From the NCBI GenBank assembly GCA_010692425.1, contig JAAHHJ010000001.1, positions 406,906 through 470,905 on the forward strand: a stretch of 64,000 bases of DNA. Direction: 5' to 3'. The stretch is from Symploca sp. SIO3C6. Lineage in GTDB: Bacteria > Cyanobacteriota > Cyanobacteriia > Cyanobacteriales > Coleofasciculaceae. Shown here piece after piece: positions 1 to 9,302 of this stretch. Under the pieces are notes generated by a model. The model did no database searches. It had not been told where the DNA came from and saw only the letters and a program-made list of their open reading frames with translations. Each line of letters opens with the position of its first letter. Position 1 is the first letter of the stretch. The translations under genes were made by a program, and so were the position numbers.

Positions 1-3
1 TTT

Positions 4-192
4 ATGGAATCAAGTGAGCCGCCTGCCAACTCTTCTGACGCCAACCCCCATAGGTGGGCAGATATCATGGGCGCGGTAATTGCTTTGTTGACCCTGACCC
101 TACCTTTGTTAGTCATCGCTTACTACTCTTCAAGCAGCAGCGTTGATGTATGGCCACAGACAACTTACTCGTTGCCTAGGTCAAAGGATTGA
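4..192 (+). CDS. Small single-pass membrane protein, function unknown
   Basis: A 62-residue protein. Residues 1-20 are polar (an NPHRWADI stretch is visible), followed by one strongly hydrophobic segment at about 21-41 rich in Leu, Val and Ile, then a short Ser-rich tail. This predicts a single membrane-spanning helix. The ATG lies three bases from the window edge, so its upstream signals are not visible. No enzymatic motif is present. I believe similar short proteins occur in other cyanobacteria, but I cannot attach a function. The regular composition and clean start favour a real gene. Confidence 0.6.
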   Translation: MESSEPPANSSDANPHRWADIMGAVIALLTLTLPLLVIAYYSSSSSVDVWPQTTYSLPRSKD

Positions 193-623
193 AATAATTA
201 TCAATAACTATGAAATGATGAATTGAAAACTGCTGTTTTTCAGCTTCAAGGTTGGCAATATAATTTATAATTGCTGTTCCCGAGGGCAATTTAGTGCCAG
301 TTGGCGCTGTCGTTTGGGGTGCCAAATCCCAACCGTAGTTAGCAAGTAGCATCAATTTTAGCTTAGAATGCTACACGGGGATTGGTCAAAGCTCACTAAG
401 GGTGTTTGGTTTACAAGAATCTGAGCTTAAGCCATTCCAGGTTGAATCCTCCCGTCGTCATCTAAAAGATGACGGTACCCAGGAGCATCTCACTAAATGC
501 CAACGAACCTAATGTACCTGCCGAAACCATCCGGACAGAGGTGGCTTGTATCGGTATGTGTTAGCGGTTAGTTGGCAAACCGGAGATGCCCTAAATTATG
601 CTGTTTACCTTAGAAATTAGATC
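193..623. other. Intergenic stretch with a transposon-end-like hairpin
   Basis: No convincing gene in these 430 bases. A perfect 8-bp stem with a 3-base loop sits at 456-463/467-474 (CGTCATCT, AAA, AGATGACG), preceded by a GAATCCTCCC-like stretch. This resembles the hairpin ends of IS200/IS605-type elements found elsewhere in the window. The rest is probably the leader of ppa. Confidence 0.4.
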
Positions 624-1136
624 ATGGATTTATCCCAAATTCCACCTCAACCCAAACCGGGCATACTCAATGTTTTAATTGAAATTCCTGGAGGTAGCAA
701 AAATAAGTACGAATTTGACAAAGACCTACAAGCCTTTGCCCTTGATCGGGTGCTTTATTCTTCCGTACAATATCCTTACGACTATGGCTTTGTGCCTAAT
801 ACCCTAGCTGACGATGGTGATCCGCTTGATGGCATGGTCTTGATCGATCAGCCTACTTTCCCAGGCTGTGTCATCGCTGCACGACCAATTGGAATGCTAG
901 AAATGATTGACTCAGGGGACCGCGATGAGAAAATTCTTTGTGTTCCCGACAAGGATCCCCGTTATGCTTCGGTGAAATCTCTCGAAGATGTTGCAGAACA
1001 TCGCTTGGATGAAATTGCTGAATTTTTCAGATCCTACAAACATTTAGAGAAAAAAGTCACGGACATCCTCGGTTGGAAAAACGTAGATCAGGTTATGCCA
1101 CTGGTGGAACAGTGTATTCGAGCTGCTAGTAGATAA
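624..1136 (+). CDS. ppa: Inorganic pyrophosphatase (family I, soluble)
   Basis: Hydrolyses pyrophosphate to two phosphates in the cytosol, pulling biosynthetic reactions forward; needs Mg2+. The 170-residue length is normal for bacterial family I enzymes. The metal-binding signature is intact at residues 64-69 (DGDPLD), and the substrate-site region around the PYDYGFVP stretch (51-58) matches the family. A further acidic group, DKDPRY, lies near 110. The ATG at 624 starts the usual N-terminus, ending in a PGG stretch near 22. It is monocistronic; a strong hairpin follows 14 bases after the stop. Confidence 0.97.
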   Translation: MDLSQIPPQPKPGILNVLIEIPGGSKNKYEFDKDLQAFALDRVLYSSVQYPYDYGFVPNTLADDGDPLDGMVLIDQPTFPGCVIAARPIGMLEMIDSGDRDEKILCVPDKDPRYASVKSLEDVAEHRLDEIAEFFRSYKHLEKKVTDILGWKNVDQVMPLVEQCIRAASR

Positions 1137-1149
1137 TAAGACATAAATT

Positions 1150-1192
1150 CTGTATTGATAGTTAAATGGTTCACCATCTTCTATCAATACAG
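1150..1192. terminator. Nested hairpin downstream of ppa
   Basis: A perfect 12-bp inverted repeat (1150-1161 with 1181-1192) encloses a second small palindrome, ATGGT-TC-ACCAT. It begins 14 bases after the ppa stop. There is no T-tract, so it may act as an mRNA-stabilising 3' end or weak terminator rather than a classical intrinsic terminator. Confidence 0.5.
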
Positions 1193-1690
1193 GGCAGGGA
1201 GAGTAAGGGATTTAACAATACAAAATATCCCATGGTAGGGGAAGAAAAAGAGAATGTGTCAAGGGTGGAAGGATAGGGAGGAAATAGTATATACAAACAT
1301 CTTCCCATACTCCCCAAACCTCCCACTCTTTCCCATCTTTCTGGTTACTCCCACCTTTCCTACTAGAATTTGTGACTGAACTCACAAGTAACCTTGTATC
1401 AAAAAAGCTAAAATTAACCATAAATTAACCTGCATAACCAAATATCCTGAGCAGGACTTGGGTGCTTGAATATTAGAGGCAGAGTATAGTACACAATTAT
1501 CTTCGATTTTCGTACTTGACTGGGATTACATAGTTTCTAACTATATATGCAACTATATAGGCAACACCAGTGCTAATTTATACCAAGCCATAGTTATTCA
1601 CTCGCTGTTGCCAATCTGATTCAAAAATCACTTAGCAGTGATCTGCTAATGTCAACAGTTGCTAACCAAGGCTAGCTTTATAGTTTAAAG
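1193..1690. other. Intergenic, low-complexity
   Basis: Pyrimidine-rich tract around 1300-1345 (ACTCCCCAAACCTCCCACTC type). A 69-codon reading frame on the minus strand here is only the translation of this low-complexity DNA. The AT-rich part from about 1540 to 1690 is the probable promoter region of the downstream gene; no specific box was identified. Confidence 0.4.
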
Positions 1691-2599
1691 ATGCCAGATT
1701 TTGAGCCAGCGGCACCAAATTCATGTACATCGAATACTAGAGCCGACATGGTCACTGGCTCTACCACCAATTTTATTGTCCAGTTTTGGGGTGTTAGAAG
1801 TCAAATTTCGGCTCCAGGAAACTCAACGATTCGTTATGGTGGCAACACCTCCTGCATAGAAATGCGCGTCGGCAAGCAACTGCTAATTTTTGATGGCGGC
1901 AGCGGTTTGCGACTTCTGGGTAATAATTTGCTCAAGCAAATGCCAATTAAGGCAAACATTTTCTTTTCCCATTGTTATTGGGATAGTATTCAAGGTTTTC
2001 CATTTTTTACACCGGCTTTCATTGCTGGTAATTGCTTTCATATTTACGGAGCAGCAACTGCCGAAGGTGAATCGATAGAATATTGCCTTAATCGCCAGAT
2101 GCTGGCTCCAAATTTCCCTGTACCTCTCAAGATCATGCAGTCAGAATTGAGGTTCCACAAACTAATTTCTGGCAATAAAATTTTTATCGATGACGTGACA
2201 GTTGAAACACTCTCCCTCAACTGTAAGCAATCTTCAATGGGCTATAGAGTAACCTGGCAGGGGCGCTCTGTGGTCTACGCCACCAATCGCTCACTATCTT
2301 CTGGGAATCTTGATAATAATTTACTGCATTTAGCTCGCCAAGCCGATTTACTAATCTTAGATGCTCCCTTTGCAATCTCAGCTGATGAAGCTGAGAAATA
2401 TGACCCACGACTCTGGCAAGATCAACTCTGGCAAGTAGGTATGAAAACTGCCCAAGAAGCTGGCGTCAAGCGAGTTGTTATCTCTCGCTATAATCCTGAC
2501 CATGATGATAATTTCCTCGACTTAGTTCAAGCGCAAGTCCAATCAATATTGCCAAATCACATATTGGCTCACGAAGGCATGATTTTGCCAGTGTTTTAG
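1691..2599 (+). CDS. Metallo-beta-lactamase-fold protein with degenerate metal site
   Basis: 302 residues. From about residue 27 the order of motifs is that of the PhnP-like / cyclic phosphodiesterase branch of the metallo-beta-lactamase superfamily: VQFWGVRS near the start, YGGNTSC, DGGSG, then the position of the metal motif. The family normally has SHxHxDHIQG; here it reads SHCYWDSIQG, so the second and third His are replaced by Tyr and Ser. The later metal-ligand regions also look altered (NCKQSSMGYR where a His is expected, and ATN where ATD is usual). The fold seems kept but hydrolase activity is doubtful. An alternative start is the Met at residue 20. It is followed by the TpsB gene on the same strand, with about 100 bases between. 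Confidence 0.8.
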   Translation: MPDFEPAAPNSCTSNTRADMVTGSTTNFIVQFWGVRSQISAPGNSTIRYGGNTSCIEMRVGKQLLIFDGGSGLRLLGNNLLKQMPIKANIFFSHCYWDSIQGFPFFTPAFIAGNCFHIYGAATAEGESIEYCLNRQMLAPNFPVPLKIMQSELRFHKLISGNKIFIDDVTVETLSLNCKQSSMGYRVTWQGRSVVYATNRSLSSGNLDNNLLHLARQADLLILDAPFAISADEAEKYDPRLWQDQLWQVGMKTAQEAGVKRVVISRYNPDHDDNFLDLVQAQVQSILPNHILAHEGMILPVF

Positions 2600-2700
2600 T
2601 GCTAAAGCTTCTAAACTTTTGCTCAACAAGAGTATGATATAAACTCTTGCTAAACAGCTTTGTATATTTTGATATCCTTCCATCAACTAGAAGAAGAAAC

Positions 2701-4668
2701 GTGCAACTTCGTTTCAGTAGTATCACCGCTTTATTGACAACTTTGTGGCTAATTACACCAGTCAAAGCAGAGACTCCTTGCTCTGGTAAGCATAAACAGC
2801 TCCAGCAAACAAACTCCCCTCCCTCGCCAGACTTGTCAGTGAGGAATAACAAACCATTACTCTCCCAAAACAATGCAAATCTTTCTCCCCCTGCTTATTT
2901 GCAAAAGCCACCCTGGGAACAGGGAGTTGGCAAGCACAGGAAGATAGTTCCTTACTTACCTGATAAATTCTCCTCTCAAGTAAAACAAGCTATTGATTCA
3001 GTTATCGACCTAACTAAAATCCCTAATTCCTCCAGACCAGATGGCAGTCAAATTACACCACCACCCCTATCTGCGCCAGAACTACTTTGGTCACAGCTAC
3101 TGCCGCCACCAGAGGAACTCCTCGAACCTCCTGCCACTCCTGAAGTCCCCTCGCCGAGCATTCAAGAGACGATCACTGTTGACAAATTTGAGTTCACTGG
3201 CAATACTGCTTTTAGTGAGCAAGAGTTAGCTACAGTTACTGAACCCTTCACCAATCGCCCGATTACTTTTGCTGAACTTTTAAGCGCCAGAACAGCAGTT
3301 ACTAAACTTTATACCGATAACGGTTATTTGACCTCTGGTGCCTTTATCCCACCACAAAGTTTAGATGGGGGTAGTGTAACTATTGCCATCCTTGAGGGGG
3401 GATTAGATGAAATTGAAGTCAACGGCACAAAACGCCTGAACTCTGGATATGTGCGCTCGCGCCTCGAAATTGCCACTGGCAAACCTCTAAATGTACAGCA
3501 CTTACTGGATGCCCTGCGTCTATTGCAACTTGATCCCTTGATTGAAAATCTTTCTGCCGAACTCTCCACTGGCTCAGGCCCTGGAACTAGTTTGCTTACA
3601 GTTACTCTCACAGAGGCAAACTCTTGGAGTTCCCAGATTATTGCTAATAATGGGCGTTCTCCTAGCGTTGGTAGCTTCCGTCGCGGAGTCTCCTTGAGGC
3701 AAGCTAACTTATTGGGACTCGGAGATGGTCTCAGTGTCAGCTATACCAATACCGATGGCAGCGATGGCATAGACCTTAGTTATAGTTTACCCATTAATCC
3801 TCACAATGGTAAAGTTACTATCTCCTACGGCGATACCTCAAGCGAGGTAACGGAGGATCCCTTTAACGCTCTTGATATTGAATCTGATTCGCGCTACTTT
3901 GACCTGACCATACGCCAACCACTTGTGCAGACTCCCACCGAGGAATTTGCCTTGGGCTTAACTGCCTCTAGAAGAGAAAGTGAGACAGTTTTCCTAGAAG
4001 ATTTAGGTTTTCCTTCATTGGGGGCTGACGAAGATGGGCGCACTCGTGTTTCAGCAGTGCGGTTTTTTCAAGAATGGACTAAGCGCAATGCTCAAGAGGT
4101 AGTTGCAGTGCGCTCTCAGTTTAGTCTAGGGCTTGATGTCTTTGATGCTACTGTCAATAACGATAATCCCCAAACAGGTGAAGATGTTCCTGATAGCCGC
4201 TTTTTTGCCTGGCGAGGTCAGGCTCAGTGGGTAAGACTCTTAGCAACCGATAGTTTACTACTAATCCGAGGCGATATACAACTTGCAGACCAAGTAATGT
4301 TGCCAATTGAGCAATTTGCCCTCGGGGGTTTAGGTAGTGTCCGTGGATATCGGCAGGATCAATTGCTCACGGATAATGGGGCTTTTGCCTCAGCAGAGGT
4401 GCGGCTACCGATTTTGCGAGTTTCTAAGTGGGACGCTCTTTTACAGTTGACTCCTTTTGTTGATCTCGGAACAACCTGGAATAACGGTGATAGAGAAGAT
4501 CCTGACCCCAACAGTCTTGTTTCTGTGGGAGTAGGGTTGCTTTGGCAGCAAGGCGATCGTTTTAGAGCCCGTTTAGATTGGGGAATTCCTTTAGTTTCAG
4601 TCGATTCAACAGGAGATAGCTTACAAGAAAATGGCGTATATTTTTCGATAGAATTCAACCCCTTTTAG
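2701..4668 (+). CDS. Two-partner secretion outer-membrane transporter, TpsB (ShlB/FhaC family)
   Basis: Moves a large TpsA exoprotein across the outer membrane. I chose the GTG at 2701, preceded by AGAAGAAGA, because it gives a good signal peptide (QLRFSSITALLTTLW, cleaved after VKA); an upstream TTG would bury this signal. The mature protein (655 residues in total) has a proline-rich linker to about 150, a POTRA-type domain at about 157-300 beginning VDKFEFTGNTAFS, and a C-terminal beta-barrel. The barrel holds the conserved SVRGYR motif near residue 546, the L6-loop signature of the Omp85/TpsB superfamily. No TpsA partner gene is present within the window, so the substrate is unknown. Confidence 0.88.
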   Translation: MQLRFSSITALLTTLWLITPVKAETPCSGKHKQLQQTNSPPSPDLSVRNNKPLLSQNNANLSPPAYLQKPPWEQGVGKHRKIVPYLPDKFSSQVKQAIDSVIDLTKIPNSSRPDGSQITPPPLSAPELLWSQLLPPPEELLEPPATPEVPSPSIQETITVDKFEFTGNTAFSEQELATVTEPFTNRPITFAELLSARTAVTKLYTDNGYLTSGAFIPPQSLDGGSVTIAILEGGLDEIEVNGTKRLNSGYVRSRLEIATGKPLNVQHLLDALRLLQLDPLIENLSAELSTGSGPGTSLLTVTLTEANSWSSQIIANNGRSPSVGSFRRGVSLRQANLLGLGDGLSVSYTNTDGSDGIDLSYSLPINPHNGKVTISYGDTSSEVTEDPFNALDIESDSRYFDLTIRQPLVQTPTEEFALGLTASRRESETVFLEDLGFPSLGADEDGRTRVSAVRFFQEWTKRNAQEVVAVRSQFSLGLDVFDATVNNDNPQTGEDVPDSRFFAWRGQAQWVRLLATDSLLLIRGDIQLADQVMLPIEQFALGGLGSVRGYRQDQLLTDNGAFASAEVRLPILRVSKWDALLQLTPFVDLGTTWNNGDREDPDPNSLVSVGVGLLWQQGDRFRARLDWGIPLVSVDSTGDSLQENGVYFSIEFNPF

Positions 4669-4865
4669 GATTAATCGAAATTATCTAGTTTTAGACTTAT
4701 AGCAATGTGCGCTCAGGTGTTGAAAAATTCCAAGGGACGAAGCATTGCCAAAGCCTTGATTTGACAAGTTTTTTCATTCCCTGTTCCCTATCTCAAAGTA
4801 AATCATATCGTAAGCAAGGGTTGCGGAGGGTGCTTTCAAGCCCCTTAGCAACCACTGCTTAGAAT

Positions 4866-4894
4866 CCCGGTTTTTCAAAGCCGGGAGATGTCAA
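4866..4894 (-). repeat. IS200/IS605-type end hairpin (relic)
   Basis: The stem CCCGG/CCGGG around TTTTTCAAAG is followed by AGATGTCAA. Read on the minus strand this is the TTGACATCT + CCCGG arrangement seen at several other loci in the window. No transposase sequence accompanies it. The surrounding 4669-4964 holds nothing else recognisable apart from the promoter region of the sulfurtransferase. Confidence 0.5.
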
Positions 4895-4964
4895 CAGATA
4901 AGCTCAATCAGAAAAGTAGTGTGGCTAAGGTATATGTTATATTGGATACATATGAGTATATATT

Positions 4965-5786
4965 ATGAATACACCTTTTATTGTTTCTGCTCAGTACCTT
5001 AACAAGTGTATTGATGATCCCCAAATTGTAATTATAGATTGTCGCTTTGCTCTTGCAGAGCCTGAACTGGGGTGCCAGCAATATCAAATTAGTCACATTC
5101 CGGGTGCACATTATCTTGACTTGAACAAAGACCTTTCGGGTTCGTTAGAACAGCATGGGGGACGTCATCCCTTGCCGAATCCCGAGCAATTAGCTGCGAA
5201 GTTAGCTGCAATTGGTGTAAATTTTCAGCAAACGCTAGTTGTTGCTTATGATGACTCTCGCCTAGCTTTTGCAGGGCGTCTCTGGTGGTTGTTACGCTAT
5301 CTAGGTCATGAGCGAGTGGCAGTACTTGATGGTGGTTTCTCAGCATGGCAAGCAGCAGGGTACCGTATCACCAATCACCAGAGTCAGTCAAAACCAGCAG
5401 TTTTTGTACCTCAGATTCAAAAGTCCTGGGTAGTTGATATTGAAACTGTGAAAACCACTAAAGATTTGCCGGGCGTAACGTTGGTGGATTCGCGGCAGCA
5501 TGAGCGATATTTAGGCTTGCAAGAGCCAATTGACCCGGTTGCTGGTCATATCCCTGGCGCTATTAACTACCCATGGCAAGAAGTAACTAATGACCAGGGC
5601 TATCTCAAGTTGCTAGAGGAACAAAAACAACGTTGGGCAGACCTGACAGACACTACAGAAATCATTGTCTATTGTGGTTCCGGTGTCACTGCCTGTGTTA
5701 ATCTCCTATCCCTAGAATTGGCTGGGATGAGCATCGGTAAGCTCTATGCTGGTAGTTGGAGTGACTGGTGTTCTTACCTGCAATAA
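4965..5786 (+). CDS. sseA: Sulfurtransferase, two-domain rhodanese (thiosulfate/3-mercaptopyruvate type)
   Basis: Transfers sulfur from thiosulfate or 3-mercaptopyruvate to an acceptor through a persulfide on a catalytic Cys. The 273 residues form two rhodanese domains: an inactive N-terminal one (about 5-140) and a C-terminal one (about 155-273). The active loop is YCGSGVTAC with Cys237. A CGSGVT loop is typical of mercaptopyruvate sulfurtransferases, whereas thiosulfate enzymes usually have CRKGVT, so the mercaptopyruvate assignment is favoured. The ATG at 4965 gives the normal family start (VSAQYL within ten residues). It is monocistronic and followed by a hairpin. Confidence 0.9.
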   Translation: MNTPFIVSAQYLNKCIDDPQIVIIDCRFALAEPELGCQQYQISHIPGAHYLDLNKDLSGSLEQHGGRHPLPNPEQLAAKLAAIGVNFQQTLVVAYDDSRLAFAGRLWWLLRYLGHERVAVLDGGFSAWQAAGYRITNHQSQSKPAVFVPQIQKSWVVDIETVKTTKDLPGVTLVDSRQHERYLGLQEPIDPVAGHIPGAINYPWQEVTNDQGYLKLLEEQKQRWADLTDTTEIIVYCGSGVTACVNLLSLELAGMSIGKLYAGSWSDWCSYLQ

Positions 5787-5795
5787 GCCACCTCA

Positions 5796-5820
5796 AGGGT
5801 TAGATCTAACCACTAACCCT
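5796..5820 (+). terminator. Hairpin after the sulfurtransferase gene
   Basis: A perfect 8-bp stem, AGGGTTAG/CTAACCCT, with a 9-base loop starts 10 bases after the stop codon. No T-run follows. Position and stability suggest a transcript 3' end. Confidence 0.5.
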
Positions 5821-6278
5821 ATAAAGCAGATATCAGTAACTACCTAGGTGATGATACAAATAATTTATAGGTTGGTTACATAGTAGTTATCTTCTGTTGA
5901 ACTTATACCAGTTTTCATCTTAGTGAAGTACACTTACCCTGATTTTGAGACTCCGGGATTCTCGATCATAGCAGTTCTCATCTTGGTGAAGTACACTCAT
6001 CTTAAGTTTTGAACAATCCCAGTTAAAGGTATGCCGCTAAATTGCAAATTGCTATAAGTTTAAACTTTTCTGAATATAAAGATAGCAAATTACGGAAAAA
6101 AGCGAGTAACTATCTTGGCTTTTATCCGCACTTAAATAAGTGAAAATTAAGATGATTGAGGAGCAAATATGTCATAATCAGCTATTTAGTAATTAACTAA
6201 AAGTAAATTGTTAGATATAAAGTTGCTAAAATAGGAAGTTAAACTTAATTGTCCAATAACTATTAGGTCTTATTTGAT
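5821..6278. repeat. Intergenic region with a 26-base direct repeat
   Basis: The sequence CAGTT(T/C)TCATCTT(A/G)GTGAAGTACACT occurs at 5909-5934 and again at 5972-5997, with two differences, 63 bases apart. The rest is AT-rich and holds no gene; the last 100 bases are the probable promoter region of the NYN gene. The repeat could be a pair of regulator sites or a small dispersed element. Confidence 0.55.
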
Positions 6279-6797
6279 ATGCCATGCTTAATGAACCGTC
6301 TATCTATTTTTGTAGACGGTAACAATATGTTCTATGCTCAACAGAAAAATGGCTGGTTTTTTGACCCAAGAAGGGTATTAAATTACTTTAAAAGTGATCC
6401 GGACGTAAGATTAATCAACGCCTTCTGGTACACTGGCTTAAAAGACCCTCAGGATCAGCGCGGATTCCGAGATGCTCTCATTAGTTTAGGCTACACCGTC
6501 AGGACGAAAATTCTGAAAGAATATTATGACGATAATTCTGGACGTTATTCTCAAAAAGCTAACTTAGATATAGAAATAGTTGTGGATATGTTTAATACGG
6601 TCGATCAATACGACCGCGTAATTTTATTTAGTGGAGATGGAGACTTTGAAAGAGCAATAGAATTACTGCGTTCAAAAAACACTCATATTACCGTAGTTTC
6701 AACAGAGGGAATGATTGCCAGAGAATTGAGGAATGCAACGGATTTGTACATCGATTTGAACGATATGCGCGGAGATATTGAGAAAGTTGATAATTAA
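6279..6797 (+). CDS. NYN-domain (LabA-like, PIN-type) protein
   Basis: 172 residues (168 if translation starts at the second ATG, 6291). The NYN fold is recognised from the N-terminal SIFVDGNNM motif, a conserved KANLDIEIVVDMF segment in the middle, and the acidic SGDGDFE motif near residue 129. The conserved Asp residues form the putative metal site of PIN-like ribonucleases. In Synechococcus elongatus the relative LabA influences circadian output amplitude; whether this protein does so is inference. It is monocistronic, with leuA 80 bases downstream. Confidence 0.85.
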   Translation: MPCLMNRLSIFVDGNNMFYAQQKNGWFFDPRRVLNYFKSDPDVRLINAFWYTGLKDPQDQRGFRDALISLGYTVRTKILKEYYDDNSGRYSQKANLDIEIVVDMFNTVDQYDRVILFSGDGDFERAIELLRSKNTHITVVSTEGMIARELRNATDLYIDLNDMRGDIEKVDN

Positions 6798-6879
6798 TTA
6801 TTGATGAGGATAATATAACTAGAATCTATCCTAAATTTAGAGAGTAGAAAATTTTCTTAGCCTGTGGCAAACCAAAGCT

Positions 6880-8499
6880 ATGAACCAGCAATCCAAATCA
6901 GAACACATTATTATTTTTGACACCACCCTCCGAGATGGAGAACAGTGTCCTGGAGCAACTCTCAATGTAGAAGAAAAGCTAATTATTGCACGGCAGTTGG
7001 CACGCTTAGGCGTAGATGTCATTGAAGCAGGTTTCGCTTTTGCTAGCCCTGGAGATTTCGAGGCCGTTGAGAAGATCGCTCAGACAGTTGGTACCTCGGA
7101 CGGTCCAATCATTTGTAGCTTAGCAAGAGCAATTAAAGCAGATATTGAAGCTGCCGCGCAAGCTCTCAAGCCTGCAGCTAAAGCCAGAATCCACACCTTT
7201 ATTTCTACCTCAGATATTCACCTACAGTACCAGTTGAAAAAATCGAGGGCCCAAGTTTTGGCGATCGCCGAGGAGATGGTAGCCTATGCTAAATCCTTTG
7301 TTGAGGATGTGGAATTCTCGCCAATGGATGCAGTTCGCTCTGAGCCAGAGTACCTTTATCAAGTAATAGAAGCGGCGATCGCAGCTGGGGCTAAAACTAT
7401 TAATATTCCTGATACTGTCGGTTATACTACGCCCAGCGAGTTTGGTGCCTTGATTGGTGGCATCAAAGATAATGTTCCCAATATTGAGCAAGCGATTATC
7501 TCAGTCCATGGTCACAATGACTTAGGTCTAGCTGTTGCCAATTTCCTCGAAGCCGTTAAGAATGGGGCAAGGCAGTTGGAATGTACGATTAACGGTATTG
7601 GTGAGCGGGCAGGAAATGCCTCGCTAGAAGAGTTGGTAATGGCTTTACATGTGCGACGCCAGTATTTTAACCCTTACTTGGGACGTCCGGCAGATAGCGA
7701 AGAGCCTCTAACTAAGATTGACACACGCCAAATTTATAAAACATCGCGCCTCGTTTCCAACCTCACTGGCATGCTAGTGCAGCCCAATAAAGCCATAGTG
7801 GGAGCCAATGCCTTTGCCCATGAGTCCGGTATTCACCAAGATGGCGTCCTCAAGCACAAGCTAACTTACGAAATCATGGATGCCGAATCAATTGGCTTAA
7901 CGGACAATCAGATTGTCTTAGGTAAGCATTCTGGTCGCAACGCCTTCCGCACTCGCTTACAAGAGTTAGGGTTTGAGCTGTTGGAGGCAGATTTAAATAA
8001 AGCCTTTGTCCGCTTTAAAGAAGTGGCGGATAAAAAGAAGGAGATTACTGATTGGGATTTAGAAGCCTTAGTCAATGACGAAATCCAGCAGGCACCGGAA
8101 CTGTTTCGCCTAGAGTTAGTACAGGTATCCTGTGGCAATAAAGCCCGCCCCACCGCAACAGTAGCCTTAAGGACACCTAGTGGAGAGGAACTAACTGACG
8201 CTGCCATTGGTACAGGTCCTGTGGATGCTGTCTATAAGGCAATTAACCGTGTGATTGATGTACCTAATGAGCTAATTGAATTTTCCGTGCAATCGGTAAC
8301 AGCTGGAATTGACGCCATTGGGGAAGTTACGATTCGCTTGAGGTATCAGAAGCGGGTATTTTCAGGTCATGCGGCAAACACTGATATTATTGTTGCCTCA
8401 GCTCAAGCCTATGTGAATGCCCTTAATCGGCTCCAGGCGTCATTGTCAAAGACTCAGCCATCTTCACAAACTGAGAGTGAACTTGTGAGAAAGTGCTAG
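6880..8499 (+). CDS. leuA: 2-isopropylmalate synthase
   Basis: First committed step of leucine synthesis: acetyl-CoA plus 2-oxoisovalerate gives 2-isopropylmalate. 539 residues, the usual size for the cyanobacterial enzyme. The TIM-barrel catalytic domain (about 10-290) shows the signature [13 protein letters not shown] at 13-25, with the metal-ligand Asp14 and the HGHNDLG motif (His210, His212). The C-terminal third is the LeuA regulatory domain that normally mediates leucine feedback inhibition. The ATG at 6880 fits the usual start. No other leu genes are nearby, as is common in cyanobacteria. Confidence 0.96.
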   Translation: MNQQSKSEHIIIFDTTLRDGEQCPGATLNVEEKLIIARQLARLGVDVIEAGFAFASPGDFEAVEKIAQTVGTSDGPIICSLARAIKADIEAAAQALKPAAKARIHTFISTSDIHLQYQLKKSRAQVLAIAEEMVAYAKSFVEDVEFSPMDAVRSEPEYLYQVIEAAIAAGAKTINIPDTVGYTTPSEFGALIGGIKDNVPNIEQAIISVHGHNDLGLAVANFLEAVKNGARQLECTINGIGERAGNASLEELVMALHVRRQYFNPYLGRPADSEEPLTKIDTRQIYKTSRLVSNLTGMLVQPNKAIVGANAFAHESGIHQDGVLKHKLTYEIMDAESIGLTDNQIVLGKHSGRNAFRTRLQELGFELLEADLNKAFVRFKEVADKKKEITDWDLEALVNDEIQQAPELFRLELVQVSCGNKARPTATVALRTPSGEELTDAAIGTGPVDAVYKAINRVIDVPNELIEFSVQSVTAGIDAIGEVTIRLRYQKRVFSGHAANTDIIVASAQAYVNALNRLQASLSKTQPSSQTESELVRKC

Positions 8500-8533
8500 T
8501 TTCAAAAAGAATGCTATACCTAGTGTGAGCTTT

Positions 8534-8604
8534 AAGTAATAAGTAGTAAGTAATAAGTTTAGAAATGTTGCCACATTATTTCTTGTTACTTGTTACTTTT
8601 TACT
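8534..8604. repeat. Heptamer repeats in inverted arrangement after leuA
   Basis: Degenerate AGTAATA units (8534-8560) face complementary TTACTTG/TTACTTT units (8581-8604), so the transcript could fold back on itself downstream of leuA. The rest of the gap to 8762 holds no gene. Confidence 0.5.
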
Positions 8605-8762
8605 GGCAGAAGTTTTGCCTCTAAGCTACGCTGAGGGTAGGGATTCCCGCGACTCCTTGAATACACAACTTAAACGCCTCAGAGCTTATTAGTCCGGAAG
8701 TATTAGTTTTGAGTTTGTATTTGATTAAAGATTTACAGATAATCAAATAGTAACTATTTCAA

Positions 8763-9131
8763 ATGAAATTGGATGGTCGCTGGACAATTACTTTCAGTGT
8801 TTACTTAGCAATTTTAATAAGCATAAGCCTATTAGCTTATCTGGGGGTTTTGCCAACCAAAATTTCAACTATCCCTTATTACGACAAAATTCTACACTTT
8901 ATATTAGTAGGGATAGCTTCTTACTTGAGCCACAAAGCATTAGGAAGAAAGATGATTAGTTTATCTTTCCTTCCCTTTGCCCTACCTTTGGCACCGTTAA
9001 TCATAACCATGCTAGCAGCAATGGATGAAAGTTTACAAGCACTTTCGCCACTTCGTAGCTGTAGTCTTTTAGACATGAGCGCCAACCTGCTCGGAATTTG
9101 GTTTTTTTTCTGGTTAGTTGGGCGGACTTGA
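8763..9131 (+). CDS. VanZ-like membrane protein
   Basis: 122 residues with hydrophobic segments at about 9-27, 40-55, 70-88 and 105-120. The family's scattered conserved positions are present: YYDKILHF near 39-46, MDESLQ near 88, then LLDMSANLLG near 101-110. VanZ relatives include a teicoplanin-resistance protein, but in most bacteria, including cyanobacteria, the function is unknown. It stands alone between leuA and a glycosyltransferase gene. Confidence 0.75.
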   Translation: MKLDGRWTITFSVYLAILISISLLAYLGVLPTKISTIPYYDKILHFILVGIASYLSHKALGRKMISLSFLPFALPLAPLIITMLAAMDESLQALSPLRSCSLLDMSANLLGIWFFFWLVGRT

Positions 9132-9302
9132 TACTCCTGCCATTGAAAAACAGCAGTTTTCAAGCTGGTTGATTATAACTTTGGTTGCATTTATGGTATG
9201 TTCAAACCTTAGTAATTGTCTCCCTCTAAATACTGCCAACAATAGGGAGCAATATTGCAGCTGAGAGATAATTATAGTCCGTGTGATCTGAGGAGTATTG
9301 AT

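Noticed and set aside
1212-1421. Minus-strand reading frame of 69 codons
   Set aside because: It translates a pyrimidine-rich low-complexity tract; no start signals and no protein-like composition.
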